This document shows, piece by piece, positions 10,437 through 23,007 of a DNA stretch of 64,000 nt. A model generated the notes under the pieces. That model saw only the letters and a program-made list of their open reading frames with translations. It was not told where the DNA came from and did not search any database. The stretch spans positions 186,001-250,000 of the forward strand of contig JBDOQK010000050.1 in assembly GCA_040437565.1 (NCBI GenBank), read 5' to 3'. Positions within the stretch are counted from its first letter, which is position 1; each line of letters begins with the position of its first letter. The stretch comes from Albugo candida (taxonomy: Eukaryota > Oomycota > Peronosporomycetes > Albuginales). The position numbers and the translations under genes are program-made.

Positions 10437-13400
10437 ATGGAACGCATTTGGAATCATCCAGCGTTTCTTGGCGTCTTTGGTGACCCGTACCTGCGTCAAA
10501 CTGTACTGGAAAAAAATGGATGTCCTCTATCCTGTCACCAGTCCATAAATCTTCTCTGTGAGCTTCTTACAGCCGACACAATAGACTCTGCAATCGACCT
10601 GTCTCTAAACACACTTCAGCGAGCATTTGTAATTGATATTCTAATCCCAAAACTAAGGCTCTGCAGCCAATGGATACATAAATCGCTTTCTGTGACAGAT
10701 AGCATCAGTTTCACTCAATTCCTGCGCGAGTGGCAGACGTATTTGCATGAAATACAGCCCGGAAACTCGATTCTAATTCCATCAGGATACAACCAAAAAG
10801 ACCAGCCGAGTCATTTGCTCTTTTTCGTGCTACAATGCGTACAGAAAGATACTTTGGACGACACGTACGACCTCACAATATGCAATAAAGGCCCAGGAGC
10901 TGATCTCTATCATCCAATGCGTATCCAAGCAGACGGCTACTGTGACAAGCTTCGAGTCAAGTCGTCTATAACAATACATAATATCAATGGACACAGAATG
11001 CTCGATCCGACGTTTTGGGCATTGGCGTTCTCGTTGTGGCTTAAAAGACCGGCTTCCGAGTATCATCGCGTCGAGGTTTTGTACGATGTATTACTTCCTT
11101 GGCTTTCAGGCGAGTCGTTGCTTCCAATCGATATCCACGAGTTTGACGAGGCAGCCAGTGATTATCACAGTGTCCAACGAAGCGGTCTTGGCTATTTCAA
11201 AAGCCTCATAGAAGCGATACGGTTCTTATGTCTCACTGCGTCGTACGATAACAAACCGATTTTCCAGCCGAAAGAATTTAAATTCGGATTGCTATTCCGA
11301 CTTTGCGTTCAATTTGGTCGCAAATTATTGGATTCTTTGAACAGTTTGCAATGCACAACGAGAAATATCAGTCAGATTGCGAGTTTGGATGCTTTTCGAC
11401 TGCTGTACGGCCTCACGCTGATGGATTCCCTTCAAAAGAATATCACTTTAACATCGTTTGATGGATCTTCACATCGAATTATCGCCTTATACTTTGCAGA
11501 TTTCGCGTGTAAACGATTGACAAACAATTTGGTTGCACTCAGTGAGAGCTTGAGCGCCAAGAACAAGGAATTCATTGTGGTCGTCGTGTCCTTAGATCCT
11601 GATCCGATCGCGTTCCAGATACTGACAGCCTCTCTGCCGACGGAACGATGGCTCATCATACCATTTTCAGAGACAAATGCTCGTTCAAAGCTCGTGGAAT
11701 TGCTTCAGATTCGAAAAGCACCGTCCCTTTTCTTCCTAAATGAACAAGATCGCAATGTGATAACGTGTCAAGGAACACGAATCCTCGAGAATGATCCCAA
11801 TGGAGAGCATTATCCGTGGCACAACGCAAGCAAAGATCTATCACTGGAGCCAATAACGTCCTCAGAATACGCACTCATTGAAATGGCGATCCGGCAGCTC
11901 GGGAAGAAGGCGGTCGTACACCACAATTCGAAACACCTGAGCTCAAAAGGACTCGAGGAAGTTTATAATCTCATTCAGAGTATCGATAAAGCGGTCAAAG
12001 AGCTTCAGAAACTTCCAATCGAGTCCTCCAAATCTCCCGAGGCAAACGATACGCAAAAGCGAGACACCGCGCTATTCCGACGAGAAATCCCATTCATACA
12101 ATATTCCAACATCGAACTGCTTCCATTCTCAGCAAATATGGACGCGTTTGCTGGTGATACACACACTGGAGGACTTGAGGCCCCACAGAATACGCTCATT
12201 ATACCCAAACACGTCGACTCCATAATGATCGCTATCGGGTCCCTCGTACGATGTCAAAAGCTCTGCAAGCTCTTGATCGAGCGATCTCTCGATACTTCTT
12301 TTTCATCCAAAGTATTCCTCCACCATCAAATCATTCGAACGATCACACAGCTCTTTGTGGAAGCTCTTCCTGTTCCAATTATCGAAAACAAAAGTGTCTC
12401 CAACATTTGGGGAGAGCCGTTATCTCACAAATTACAACTTTGGTGTCTTCGACTGATCTCCGAGCTAACGATTATCTTTGCTTATGCGTGGCAATCCATT
12501 GAGCATCCAACTCGCTCCTTCGATGCCGAGAGATCACTTACAGCGATATGCGGCCTTGCGATCTTTGACGCTGTGATGCGAACGCCAGCACACGATGACC
12601 CAATGGTACTTTCGTTACTACTCAATGGCTCCTTCCATGGAAGCAATTCGATCTTTGTCTTGGCACATACGTTCTCTTCATCGAATCTCTCGATCGCAAA
12701 GACGACACATGCCATGGAGCTTGTACATCCTTCCTTTGCAGTCACACGCGGGCGTGTATTGGCGTACTTTGACGCATTGGATGGCGCAAATGCCGGGTCT
12801 CCAAGCCGTCAACTCTTCACGTATCACATGCACGATGACACCATTGAGATGGACAAGTACTCGTCGACATCACAATGCGTGTATCAATTGGTGGAGCGGT
12901 ACGGGATCTCTCTCATAAACCCCGACGACCCGAATCCACCGAGTGAGATGGAAGCGTTGATGGAATGGTTTTGCTCGTCGACGACTTTATGCCCGGAAGT
13001 CGCACTCACAAGAGACTTTGTACTGCTTTCCAAGTTTCTAATGACAATGGAGTCGCGTGAAACAGAGCTTCTATATCGACGTAAACCGCATTCCATATGG
13101 CAAAATTGGCAGCTGACGCATACGGATGCAAGCGAACACGCAACGCGACAGAGAACGCGAAACTTTGATTCCGTTGTGGCCCATGCGTTCAAGTGGAAAG
13201 TCACAAACATCCGAGGACACGATCAGAATATCGCCGACATTCAGGTGCATTTATTTGGGGATCGAAAAGTGGTCTTTAGCGAAGGGATGTTGCTTCAAAG
13301 TCCTTCGGCGATCGGCGCATTGATGGCGGGTATCTCTTCTAAGAACGGGCTCACAGATGTCACAGAGGACGATATTCTCCACGCGGATGCATTGCCGACG

Positions 13401-16400
13401 TTCGACGGGACTCTTTCTATGGAGGAAGCAGAGTATCTATGGAGCTTTATGACAGTTCCGTACACGCGAATACCTCTCCTTCTCAACTTTTTCGCCTCTG
13501 GAGATCGCGTCATGTATCTGTTCCACCGCACGCTTCAGCGAATGCTTTATTCCGTTCTCTTCGAAGTGGGAAATTGGGTCCATAATGAAGACAAACGTAT
13601 AGAGAGCGTTCCTCTCCGCACATCGCAGGATCATTTGGGCACAAGGAATGGAGCTCTATTGAACGAGCTGCTTCATGCGGCCAACGCTGTGCTGTCGCCT
13701 GTGGAGACCATCTTGAAAGCCTCGATCGATCTTGCGCGATGCTCTGTGTACTCTCCAAGCGCTCCATTTATCTTTTTTGCCATCAAACTGTGTGCTGACA
13801 TCACGCGATACACACATTACGCATTGCGATTCCGTGGCAATAGCAGCGAATTGGAGCATTCGATTGATTTCCTATCGGAATATCTCGCAGCATTTGCATT
13901 GGAAACACTGGAGAAATGGCTCGAGGAGGCAGAAACCGAACAGGATATCTCCACAGCGTGCATCATACATTCGTATCGGACGTTGTGCGTTGCCACTGTA
14001 TACGCTGGAAAGCTCACCGACGAGCGTATCGTTCAGCGCATGGGAGCGATTGTGTACGTTCGGAATTGGCACCGATTTGGCTCTTCTTCCGCTGAGATCA
14101 ATCCATCGACGCAAACGTGTCCATTATCAGCTCAACATCGTCTTCTTCGATGGCTGCAAGCACACGGAATCAATACGGAAAGCATCTCTTCCGAAAGTAT
14201 GGAAACGTATATGAAAGACCGACCTTTGTATCTCAAAATTGGGCTTCAAACCGTTCGAGTTCCCAATTTTCAATCTCTATCGCCACACACGAAACGCTGT
14301 TCGGTTCGCGTGCTTGAAGCCGAAATGGTGGACGTGTTGCATGCACAAAGTCGCGATATTGTCGCGTTTATGGACGCAATGGATGTGCCACGAATGCATA
14401 GTGTTCTCGATAGAATCGTACGGATCGCATTACGTTCATCCGACGCTACGGAATCGTGGTCGTGGCTTCCTGTCGACGTCATGAATTGCCCGGGACGGTA
14501 TCGCTGTGAGCGTACGAACCTCCAACTCGATCTTCAGACTGGAGAAATGCTCTGGCGACACGATGCATTACGACCCGTGCCGGATGGAATGACACAACAC
14601 GAAGAGTATAAGCAGATTTTCGGCGATCGATCGCTTCATTGTGGCGTTGTCTCTCGTCAGGAGCATCGCTATTGGGTCAGTATCGTTGGAACACCATACG
14701 AGCTCTTGGAATGGGATGCACCGAGCGATGAACAAGGTCTTGAAGCTCCGATTCCGTGTCAGTGTCGAGCCACAAACGACAGCCACCTTCCAATGTATTG
14801 GGAATGCAGCGCTTGCACGTGTTCCAATTACAACGGCGATCAAGTGAGCGCTACTTGTCAGGTCTGCGGCAATCCACGCGTCTGTCAAAGTCCGAGACAA
14901 CCGGAAGACTTGGGCTTTTACTACCAGAGCCAAAAGTACTCGCGTGCGTTTGATCCGTTCAGCGATTCGATGGAGGCGCATGAGCAATGGATCGGTCAGT
15001 TCTTACGTAAAACGAAAGAGATCGTGTACCCGGAAGAGAAGGAAGGCTTCCCATTCACACTGTTCCTTCCAATAAATCCAATAGACCCAAATTGCAACGT
15101 CGTTCATCTGCTCGCATTCGACCAACAAACAGCTTTGGAGACGTTACCGACGTACAAACAAGTCATTTTGTATCGCGTCTTTGGTCTCGTTCACATATTC
15201 GCTTTGATATCGCACGGTCGACGCGTGTACCGACAACAGATATTCACTTTAAACACACGCATTTCGTTGCATGAATTTGAGATCGAAACGGATGCAATTG
15301 GGAGCGCTATCCATTCCTCTCCGACTTTACAAGCGCGTACGTGTCAGCCTGCAGGAAGCAGTTTGGTCATTCGGCGATACAACGAGACACTGCGAGGTAG
15401 CGAGGAATTCGTTCCCTGTCGTTTACTGCAGGGAATCATACCAACTGTATTGCTGGAAGCGTTCACATTTTGGCTCGGCGATGACAACATACTTCGTGGA
15501 GATCCATTGACCACCGACTCGCAATGGTTTCGGTATCGTATCGAAATGAATTGTGATCGAAAAGTACTCATTCGAAAGCCTATTTCGTCGTCTTTTTCAA
15601 TGATAGCGACAGGAACACCAACACTTCCGTCGTTGCCTTTCCAATCGCATTGTGACGCGAACACTGACGACAATGTGGTGGAATTGATGGCGATGGGCTT
15701 TTCCAACGCTGCGTGTCGTCTCGCATTGAAAGAGACTGGGAACAAGCTTGACGATGCGGCTGAATGGCTATGGAATGATGAGAATCGAGATCGAATACGG
15801 GATGCCAAAGAGAACGATGAGATGTGTGTGGAGAATGAATCCAAAGCTTTACTTTTGAGTTTGGGATTCTCAAAGTGTGCTGTGGAGCACGCACTTTATC
15901 TCTTCGATCACGACACTGCTTTAGCGACAGCGTGGCTCTCGCATCCCGAGAACAAAGCAGAGATCGAACGCGTCGAGCACAGAGTTTCACCGGCAACGGA
16001 GAGGACGGAAATGACACCGGAAAGCGTGTTTTCCGATACGAACGTCGCCAACGACTCCAACGACGAACTCTATTTACTGAACCCATTGAACGTTCCCAAT
16101 GATTCCACCGATTTGCTACGTCTGATTTCGCTGATAACGCGCTTGGAGAATCTCTCCCATGTTCTCATTTGGTGTTTGGAAAGTCACATCGAATGCATCG
16201 AATTCCCGCGACTCCAATTAACGCTTTTCCCACAAATTGTAAAGACATTTGATGACAATTTGTATGTGAAATTGTTTTTGAACGAGCAAAACGAATGGTT
16301 TGTAAGCAGCAAATCCTTTGACGTTTGCATCGATACGATGTGTCCACAGCCTTTACAGCGAATTCCAACGCATTTCAAAGACAATCAGAAGCTTTTCGAA

Positions 16401-19400
16401 TGGGCACAAATCCTTCCCGAAGCGATTTTCATCGAGTCTTTCTCACACGATCTCCAATTACTGTGTCCGAATTACGACGTCTATCGTCCTGTGGTAAGAA
16501 ACGAAGCCTTCTCAGTCGCTGTGGCATCGAATCGAAGCTCGAAAGGATGGATGCACGCTATGGAAACGCGATATTATCTCTACGACATCCATTCCAGCAA
16601 CACATTCCTCCTCCCGTCTTCATCGAGCGCGTCATTGTACGTCTTGTTACTGGCGATATTGACTCGACAATACACCAAAGCCATGCAAATGATCCCAACC
16701 TGTACGATCGACACCACAATGACACCCGAAGAAGTATGGATTCTGAAGCAATTCCGTCAATCTGTCGACGATCGAGCTCCTGATGCCTGTGCGTGTCGAC
16801 TCCAATTGACGCTTGCAATCGGCGATACGAATCAAAGCGTTCCGTGGGATGTTTCTGAAGAATTATACGATTACATTGTCACCCAAAAGCACGTCAGCGC
16901 GCTATGTCGTCTGTCGGTACGCGACGAAGTCGAACTCTTTTCAATGGCAACGGAACGCATGGGAAAATATCAGCTTTTTCACGCTCGGGAAGCGTATTGC
17001 CACTTGCACAGTGGAAATAGCGTTCCACGTGTGTCGTACAATCCATTTCTTCGCGTTGGAGGCATCGCATGGCTTCAAATGCGAGCGTATACGAAAGCGT
17101 ATCTCCATACAAACGGAAAACGACTTTCAATGGTGCGATACGTTCGACCAAATGCCGAGCCTTTAGCGCTTCTTTGGGACACCAAATGGATGCGTGATGA
17201 CGTTTGTGGAAGTACCAGCAGCTTGGGGTTTTTGTATTTGTATGAGATTCTCTGTGGCGCGCTACCGACTGAAATGTCGCGAGAACACGCGATATCGTTT
17301 GTGGAATTGATGACGCGAACGATGCATTTGAAAATGTCGCGTTGGGGTCGTTGTACGGATCTCCATGGAAAGCACGCGTCGTTGGCGATATCTCTGCTTG
17401 CAATGATGCTTCCGGATCGATCTCACGTCGATTCTCGATCGATTGTATGGCCTCAGCTGTCCATCGACGAGGAAACGAGTCGATTGCTAATGACAGGCGT
17501 GCAGGTGTATGCGGACGCTGCGGACAAGTCTGTTGTCAGAGCGTTTTTCGACAATTTGCATACGACAATGGAAATGGTGTTGTTGTCGGAATCGCATACT
17601 CGCACTCGCACTCGCATTGAAAGTCTTATCGCACGTCTGACGACATCTCATTCCGTCCATTTGAAAGACTGTCCGACGCCTTTATTGGAATTTCGAGCGA
17701 GTGACACACTTTGTGATTCTCTGACTTTCAAAGCCAAAGACGTGGATCCCGTGCATCCATTCAAACATGTTTTCAACGTTTTCGAGTTTGTGGAATTCGC
17801 GGAGGAACACAACAAAGTCTTTGAGAAGCTTCCATTTGATCTTTCACAGCATCCCGTCGCGAAAAGCCCAACAGCGAAAGATCTCCTCGCACGTTTGGAA
17901 GAAGATATCGCCAACCACGCAGCCAAAATGCTCCATCGCCAGCAAGCGTACGTGATCGGTCTCACTCCACACGCTTTATCGACTATTGACATTCTGCCAA
18001 CGTGTCGGAACGCATGTATTCGCCTCGAAACGCTCTGTGGAAAATGCGTTGAGATGGAAGCACAGGATCGAATCCAAGTGACCGATAGGATCGTCGAGTT
18101 GGAGAAGATGGCCAACAGTGTGCTTCCAATCGAAAATGACGTCACGATCGAGCAGTATCGACGCTACGTTCTCGAGAAACGAAGCGGAAGGTATCCATTT
18201 GTGACATTTGATTTCCTCATTTCACTTTTAATGGCTCGTGACGCGTCTTTGGATCTCTTTAAACGGAATCGATTCTCTCCATTTCAAACAGAGAAAGCAA
18301 TGCAACGCTTACGGAATCAATTGATCGACATTTGTCTTCTTTGTGGTCGAATCATTCAATCGCGAGCGATCTTCCGAGCTGTGCATTCTGCAAAGACTTT
18401 ACTCGAATCCGTTGCATTGTCTCCATCTTCCGACACGCGCGAGCAACTCCTTCAAAGTTCCAAGCATTTGGCTGCATTACTGACATCCACACGTTCGTAT
18501 TTCAGCGTTCAGAAGCGTGGAAATTGGCATTTTGATCCGAGATTTCTGGTGTTTGAATTTGTGTTTGATCTCACACTTCGAAGACGACAAGTCGAAATGA
18601 TACAAAGCTTTCTCGCCAGCGTGAATTCCAATCAATCGCGTGTCCAGCAGATGATTATGGGTGCCGGTAAAACGACTGTGGTGGGTCCATTGCTGACGCT
18701 CATGCTCGCTTCCAAAGAACAGCTCGTCATGCACGTCATGCCGACCGCGTTATTGGAGCAAACACGTCGCGTGCTGAGGAATCGCTTCAGCACAATTGTC
18801 TTTGGGAAACGTATTCTGACATTGAATTTCGATCGAAATGAAGCGCAAGACGCAGTGGGTATCACGCGAATATATCGCAAGTTGATTCACGCTCAACGCG
18901 ACACGGACGTCGTGTGTGCTTGTCCCGAGACGATCAAGTCATTGATTCTCAAGTTTATCGAGCTCTTGCATTCCGTCGAAGAAGCCACGACGTCCAATGA
19001 CGAAAATGTATGCTTTCAATCGAAACGCTTTAGAAAAGTGCTTGAGAATCGATCGGAAATGGCCGATAGTTTGCATCCAATTTTACATTTATGGAAATCG
19101 ACTGTGCTGATTATGGACGAAGTCGATGTGCTCCTTCATCCATTACGTTCCGAGCTGAATTTCCCGCTTGGAGATAAACATTCGATCGATTTGGCTCCAA
19201 TTCGATGGGAATTTCCAATATTTCTGTTGGATTGTGTCGTTGGGCCTTTGAAAGCGACGACGTACGGGTCGGAATTCCAGCGAGCGCTCACGCGGCTGAA
19301 GAAGGTCATCGAGGATGGATATGAATCCCACGCATTACAGCGGTTCCCGCATTTGATTCTGTTGGATACTGCTTTCTACACAATTAAAATGGCTCCAATT

Positions 19401-22400
19401 TTGGCGGAATTAACAGTTCAATGGATCTCCACACACATTTCAATCGCTCCATCGACGTGTCTCCGTCTTTGCACGTACCTCCACGCGCCTCCACCAGCCG
19501 TCTTTGACGTTGATTTCTCGACATATTCGTTCCAATTAGTGAATCTCGCACGCGAATGGATTGTTACTTTCCTTCCGCATGTGCTCTCGAAAATCAATCG
19601 CGTTTCGTACGGCTTACTGGACAATGAATGCCCAAGCAACAACAAGTCGACAGGTTCCCGTGGTCTCCTCGCAGTCCCATTCATCGGGAAAGACGTTCCA
19701 AGCCGTTCTTCTGAATTCGCGCATCCCGATATTCTCATTGGAATGACCGTCTTAGCGTATCGATACGAAGGGCTTCGAATGTCCGATTTCAGTCGAGTTA
19801 TCTCTCAGCTGCAACACGACTTTAGTCGACAAATTGGACCGCGTAGCCAACGTCCTGCATCCAAAACATTCCAGACTTGGATCCATATCGCTCAATCTCA
19901 AATGACTTTTCAAAGTGTTTCGATACTTCCGCTTTCACTCATTCAAATGGACGATTCTGCTCAGCAAATGCAATTGTTCTCACTGATGGCAACGCTCGTT
20001 CCAGTGATCCATTACTATCTCTGTCAGCACGTATTTCCCACTTGCATTCGCTTCCAAAAACTTCAGATCTCAGCATCGGGTTTCGATTTAGGGAGTTCGT
20101 TCCTCTTTGGAAAGCGTATCGGTTTCTCGGGGACGCCATCCAATGTGCTTCCAATGGATTTAAACGCATGTCGATACGAGCCATTAAGTGATGGAGGAAT
20201 CTTTCACGCACTCACGGACCCGAAAATCGTCACAATCGAACGGAAATGGAATTGGAATGCGACGACTTTATTGCTTGACATTGCACGAGCAAAGCCTCCG
20301 TTCCACGCGCTCATTGACACTGGCGCATTGATCACTGGATACGATAATGCACAAGTAGCCGAATTCCTTCTCGCTCACCTTCCGATAGAGATGGAAGGCG
20401 TCGTGTTTCTGGACCGAGACGATCGTCCAATGATACTGTTACGCGACCATACGACTCCATTGGCGTTGTCTCAATGTGATGTGAATGCCTCTAAACGCTT
20501 CACATTTTACGATCAAGTGCATACGACAGGAATGGATATCCGTCAATGTGTGAATGCACGGGCTGTTTTGACGCTGGGGAAGGATACGACATTCCGGGAT
20601 TTCGCACAGGGAGCGTATCGAATGCGTGGAATCACAATCGGTCAATCGATCCATTTGTACTTGATCCCTGAGGTCGAATGTCGTATCCATTTGGAGAATG
20701 AGAATATATCGAAAGAGATCGATTCGCTTTGTCGGATTGCAGCGTGGCTTTTGATCAATTCGATGCGTACGGAATCGATGCAATTTGTGCAATTATCCAT
20801 CCAGGAGCTTCACACTATCTGGAGGAAACGAGCGTTGCGTGCTTTGATGGAAGAGATCGAGACAGCAACTGCCGATGGCGTATCGAATGCCAAGAAACGC
20901 GTAAAGCGCTTTCTCCAACCGCCAGAATTCGATACGATCAAAGATGTAAATGAGAACGCCTCCGAGCGTCAGACGAATTGGCTTGGTACGTGCATTCAGC
21001 AATTCCGTCAGGAGATTTCGTACAGCATCGATGAATGTCTTCCCGACCGAAAAAGCTTTCTCGATACGATTGAAAAGCTCATTGTAAAACATGAGCAATT
21101 TCTGACGGAAAAAGAGGATTGGGAACGTGTCCGAGCCATTGAAAAGCGATTCCACACTGTTGGCGTACATGAGATCGATGTCGTAAGCGGATTCGAACAC
21201 GAGTACGCACAATTGAATGCTCAAGTCGTCCACGAAAATGAGATCGAGACAGAGGAACAAGCCGAGCATCAAGTCGAGCAAGAAGAGCAGAAAATGAGTG
21301 CGTTCGCACGCGATGAAGAGCATCCAATCTGTTGGGCTGTGGATGTCTTACGTCGCTCTCCAAAAACGTTTGAGGCGAACACGCCGTTCTATCGATTATC
21401 GTCTTTCCAAATGCATTCTCAATGTCCAAAAATCCATTTTCCATTGAATTTATACCTTTCCAACAATTTCCATCGATTTCATTGGGTCGGAATTGGCGAA
21501 CGTCGTCTGAGGAATTGCAGTCTTCTTTTGGAATGGTCTCCTTCTGTCATCCACGACACATACAAAGCGGCTGTCGACTACTATTTCCATCAACGGGAGC
21601 TCTATCACAAGGAGGATCCCGGGCTTCTTGCAGTCCAATCGCTTCAGAAAGCAGAAGCGCTTTTCCAAAGGCCGCAGATGCTTCCTTCCGAATTGCTTGA
21701 GCAATGGGAACGTCTTTGGTCACAATTGCCGATTTACGTGCTCATTGTATCGCTGGCGGAAGGAGAGACACTCCGACGGATTCTGCATCAGCGTCATTCA
21801 ATTACCAGGTGGAGCTTTCTTCGGGTTTGTATGGTGGATGGAACAATGATCGACGATGATCCTCCGGGCCTTTGGTGGGTCGGGCTCTTTAGAAGCAAAC
21901 AGATGGATTTACAGGAAAATACAAAGATGATACAATGTGCCCGGTACTTTAACAATGAGATGTATTATTCGAGCGACGAATTGGAGGTTCTTTTGAAAGC
22001 ATTGGACACGGATTCCGTTCAGAATCGGCAAAAGTTCTTTGAGGAATGCATGGGCTGTCGGCGTCGCGAGCGTCATTTGTATGGTGATACGCCATTGGCT
22101 AAAATATTTACCTCTACGNNNNNNNNNNNNNNNNNNNNNNNNNNNNNNNNNNNNNNNNNNNNNNNNNNNNNNNNNNNNNNNNNNNNNNNNNNNNNNNNNN
22201 NNNNNNNNNNNNNNNNNNACGCCATTGGCTAAAATATTTACCTCTACGAATGAATGGCACCTTATAAATGATCGAGCTCGATTTCAGCGATTCCAACGAG
22301 CGCTGTGTGAGAAAGAAGCATTATTGAGTAATGCAGCGTCAGATAGCCCCATTCCGATCCGTCCGGGGAGGTATTTAGTGTCCGCTTTGCGTCAATATGA

Positions 22401-22914
22401 TGTGAAGAATGATGGAAGTATAAGTATGGAGTCACTTTTAGCTTGTTTCCAGCAATTTCGACTTGGGTATTCGCCTTTGGAACTTGATGAACTCGTTCAA
22501 TTTATCAAAACATCTATCGGAAAGACTGAATTTTATTTGAAAGATATTTGTCGTCTTTTTGAAATTTCCGTCGACGAATGCGAACTTATCGACCGAGAAA
22601 ATGAAACGTTACGACAAAGTGCGTTTGACACGACTCCGAATGAAAATCGCGAGTTCAATCAGCCTCAAGAAAGCGATCCGATCGAATTAGAGCGCTTATC
22701 AACGTGGCAATGTAGCAATTGCACGTGCTACAATCTTAGCGAAGACCAATACTGTGATGTTTGCCAGTTTGATCAGCAGGGTCGACGGAGAGTTCCCACT
22801 GGAGAGTGGATTTGCGCTGGTGAAAATGGTGGATGCACCTTTTTCAACTCTATGAGTCATTTTTACTGCCAAGTCTGTCATCGAGCTCGACCGGACTTGA
22901 GCTCTCAGTTCTGA
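10437..22914 (+). CDS. giant DUF3638/DUF3645 helicase-like protein with UBA and RanBP2 zinc fingers
   Basis: One intron-free gene of about 4,115 residues. Reading from ATG 10437 to 22118 and resuming at 22249 is exactly in frame, which treats 22119-22248 as a false gap. Segments in order: a segment with GPG...YHP at about 105-160; a nucleoredoxin-like thioredoxin fold at about 346-463 with ACKR where CPPC is expected; a RanBP2-type zinc finger (W-x-C-x2-C...C-x2-C) at about 1452-1481; two UBA domains at about 1744-1781 and 1804-1838; a DUF3638 core with MGAGKTT at about 2740, DEVD at about 2894, FSGTP at about 3230 (DUF3645) and YRMRG at about 3393; a charged coiled region; an EF-hand-like loop; and two C-terminal zinc fingers from about 4046. 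Database entries often label DUF3638 proteins ubiquitinyl hydrolase, but I see no firm protease triad. UBA and RanBP2 fingers suggest ubiquitin binding. Function is unknown. Confidence 0.9.
22089..22248. repeat. false gap: 30-base flank repeated around 100 N
   Basis: Bases 22089-22118 equal 22219-22248. Removing N plus one copy (130 bases) puts the two halves of the giant gene into one frame, which is strong evidence that the gap is not real. Confidence 0.93.
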
Positions 22915-23007
22915 TTTTTATATCATATGGTATTATAGTATTAACATAACGAGTGTATCATGATACCTGAACGTTATATGGATTTAAACATGATAAGTTA
23001 AAATTGA

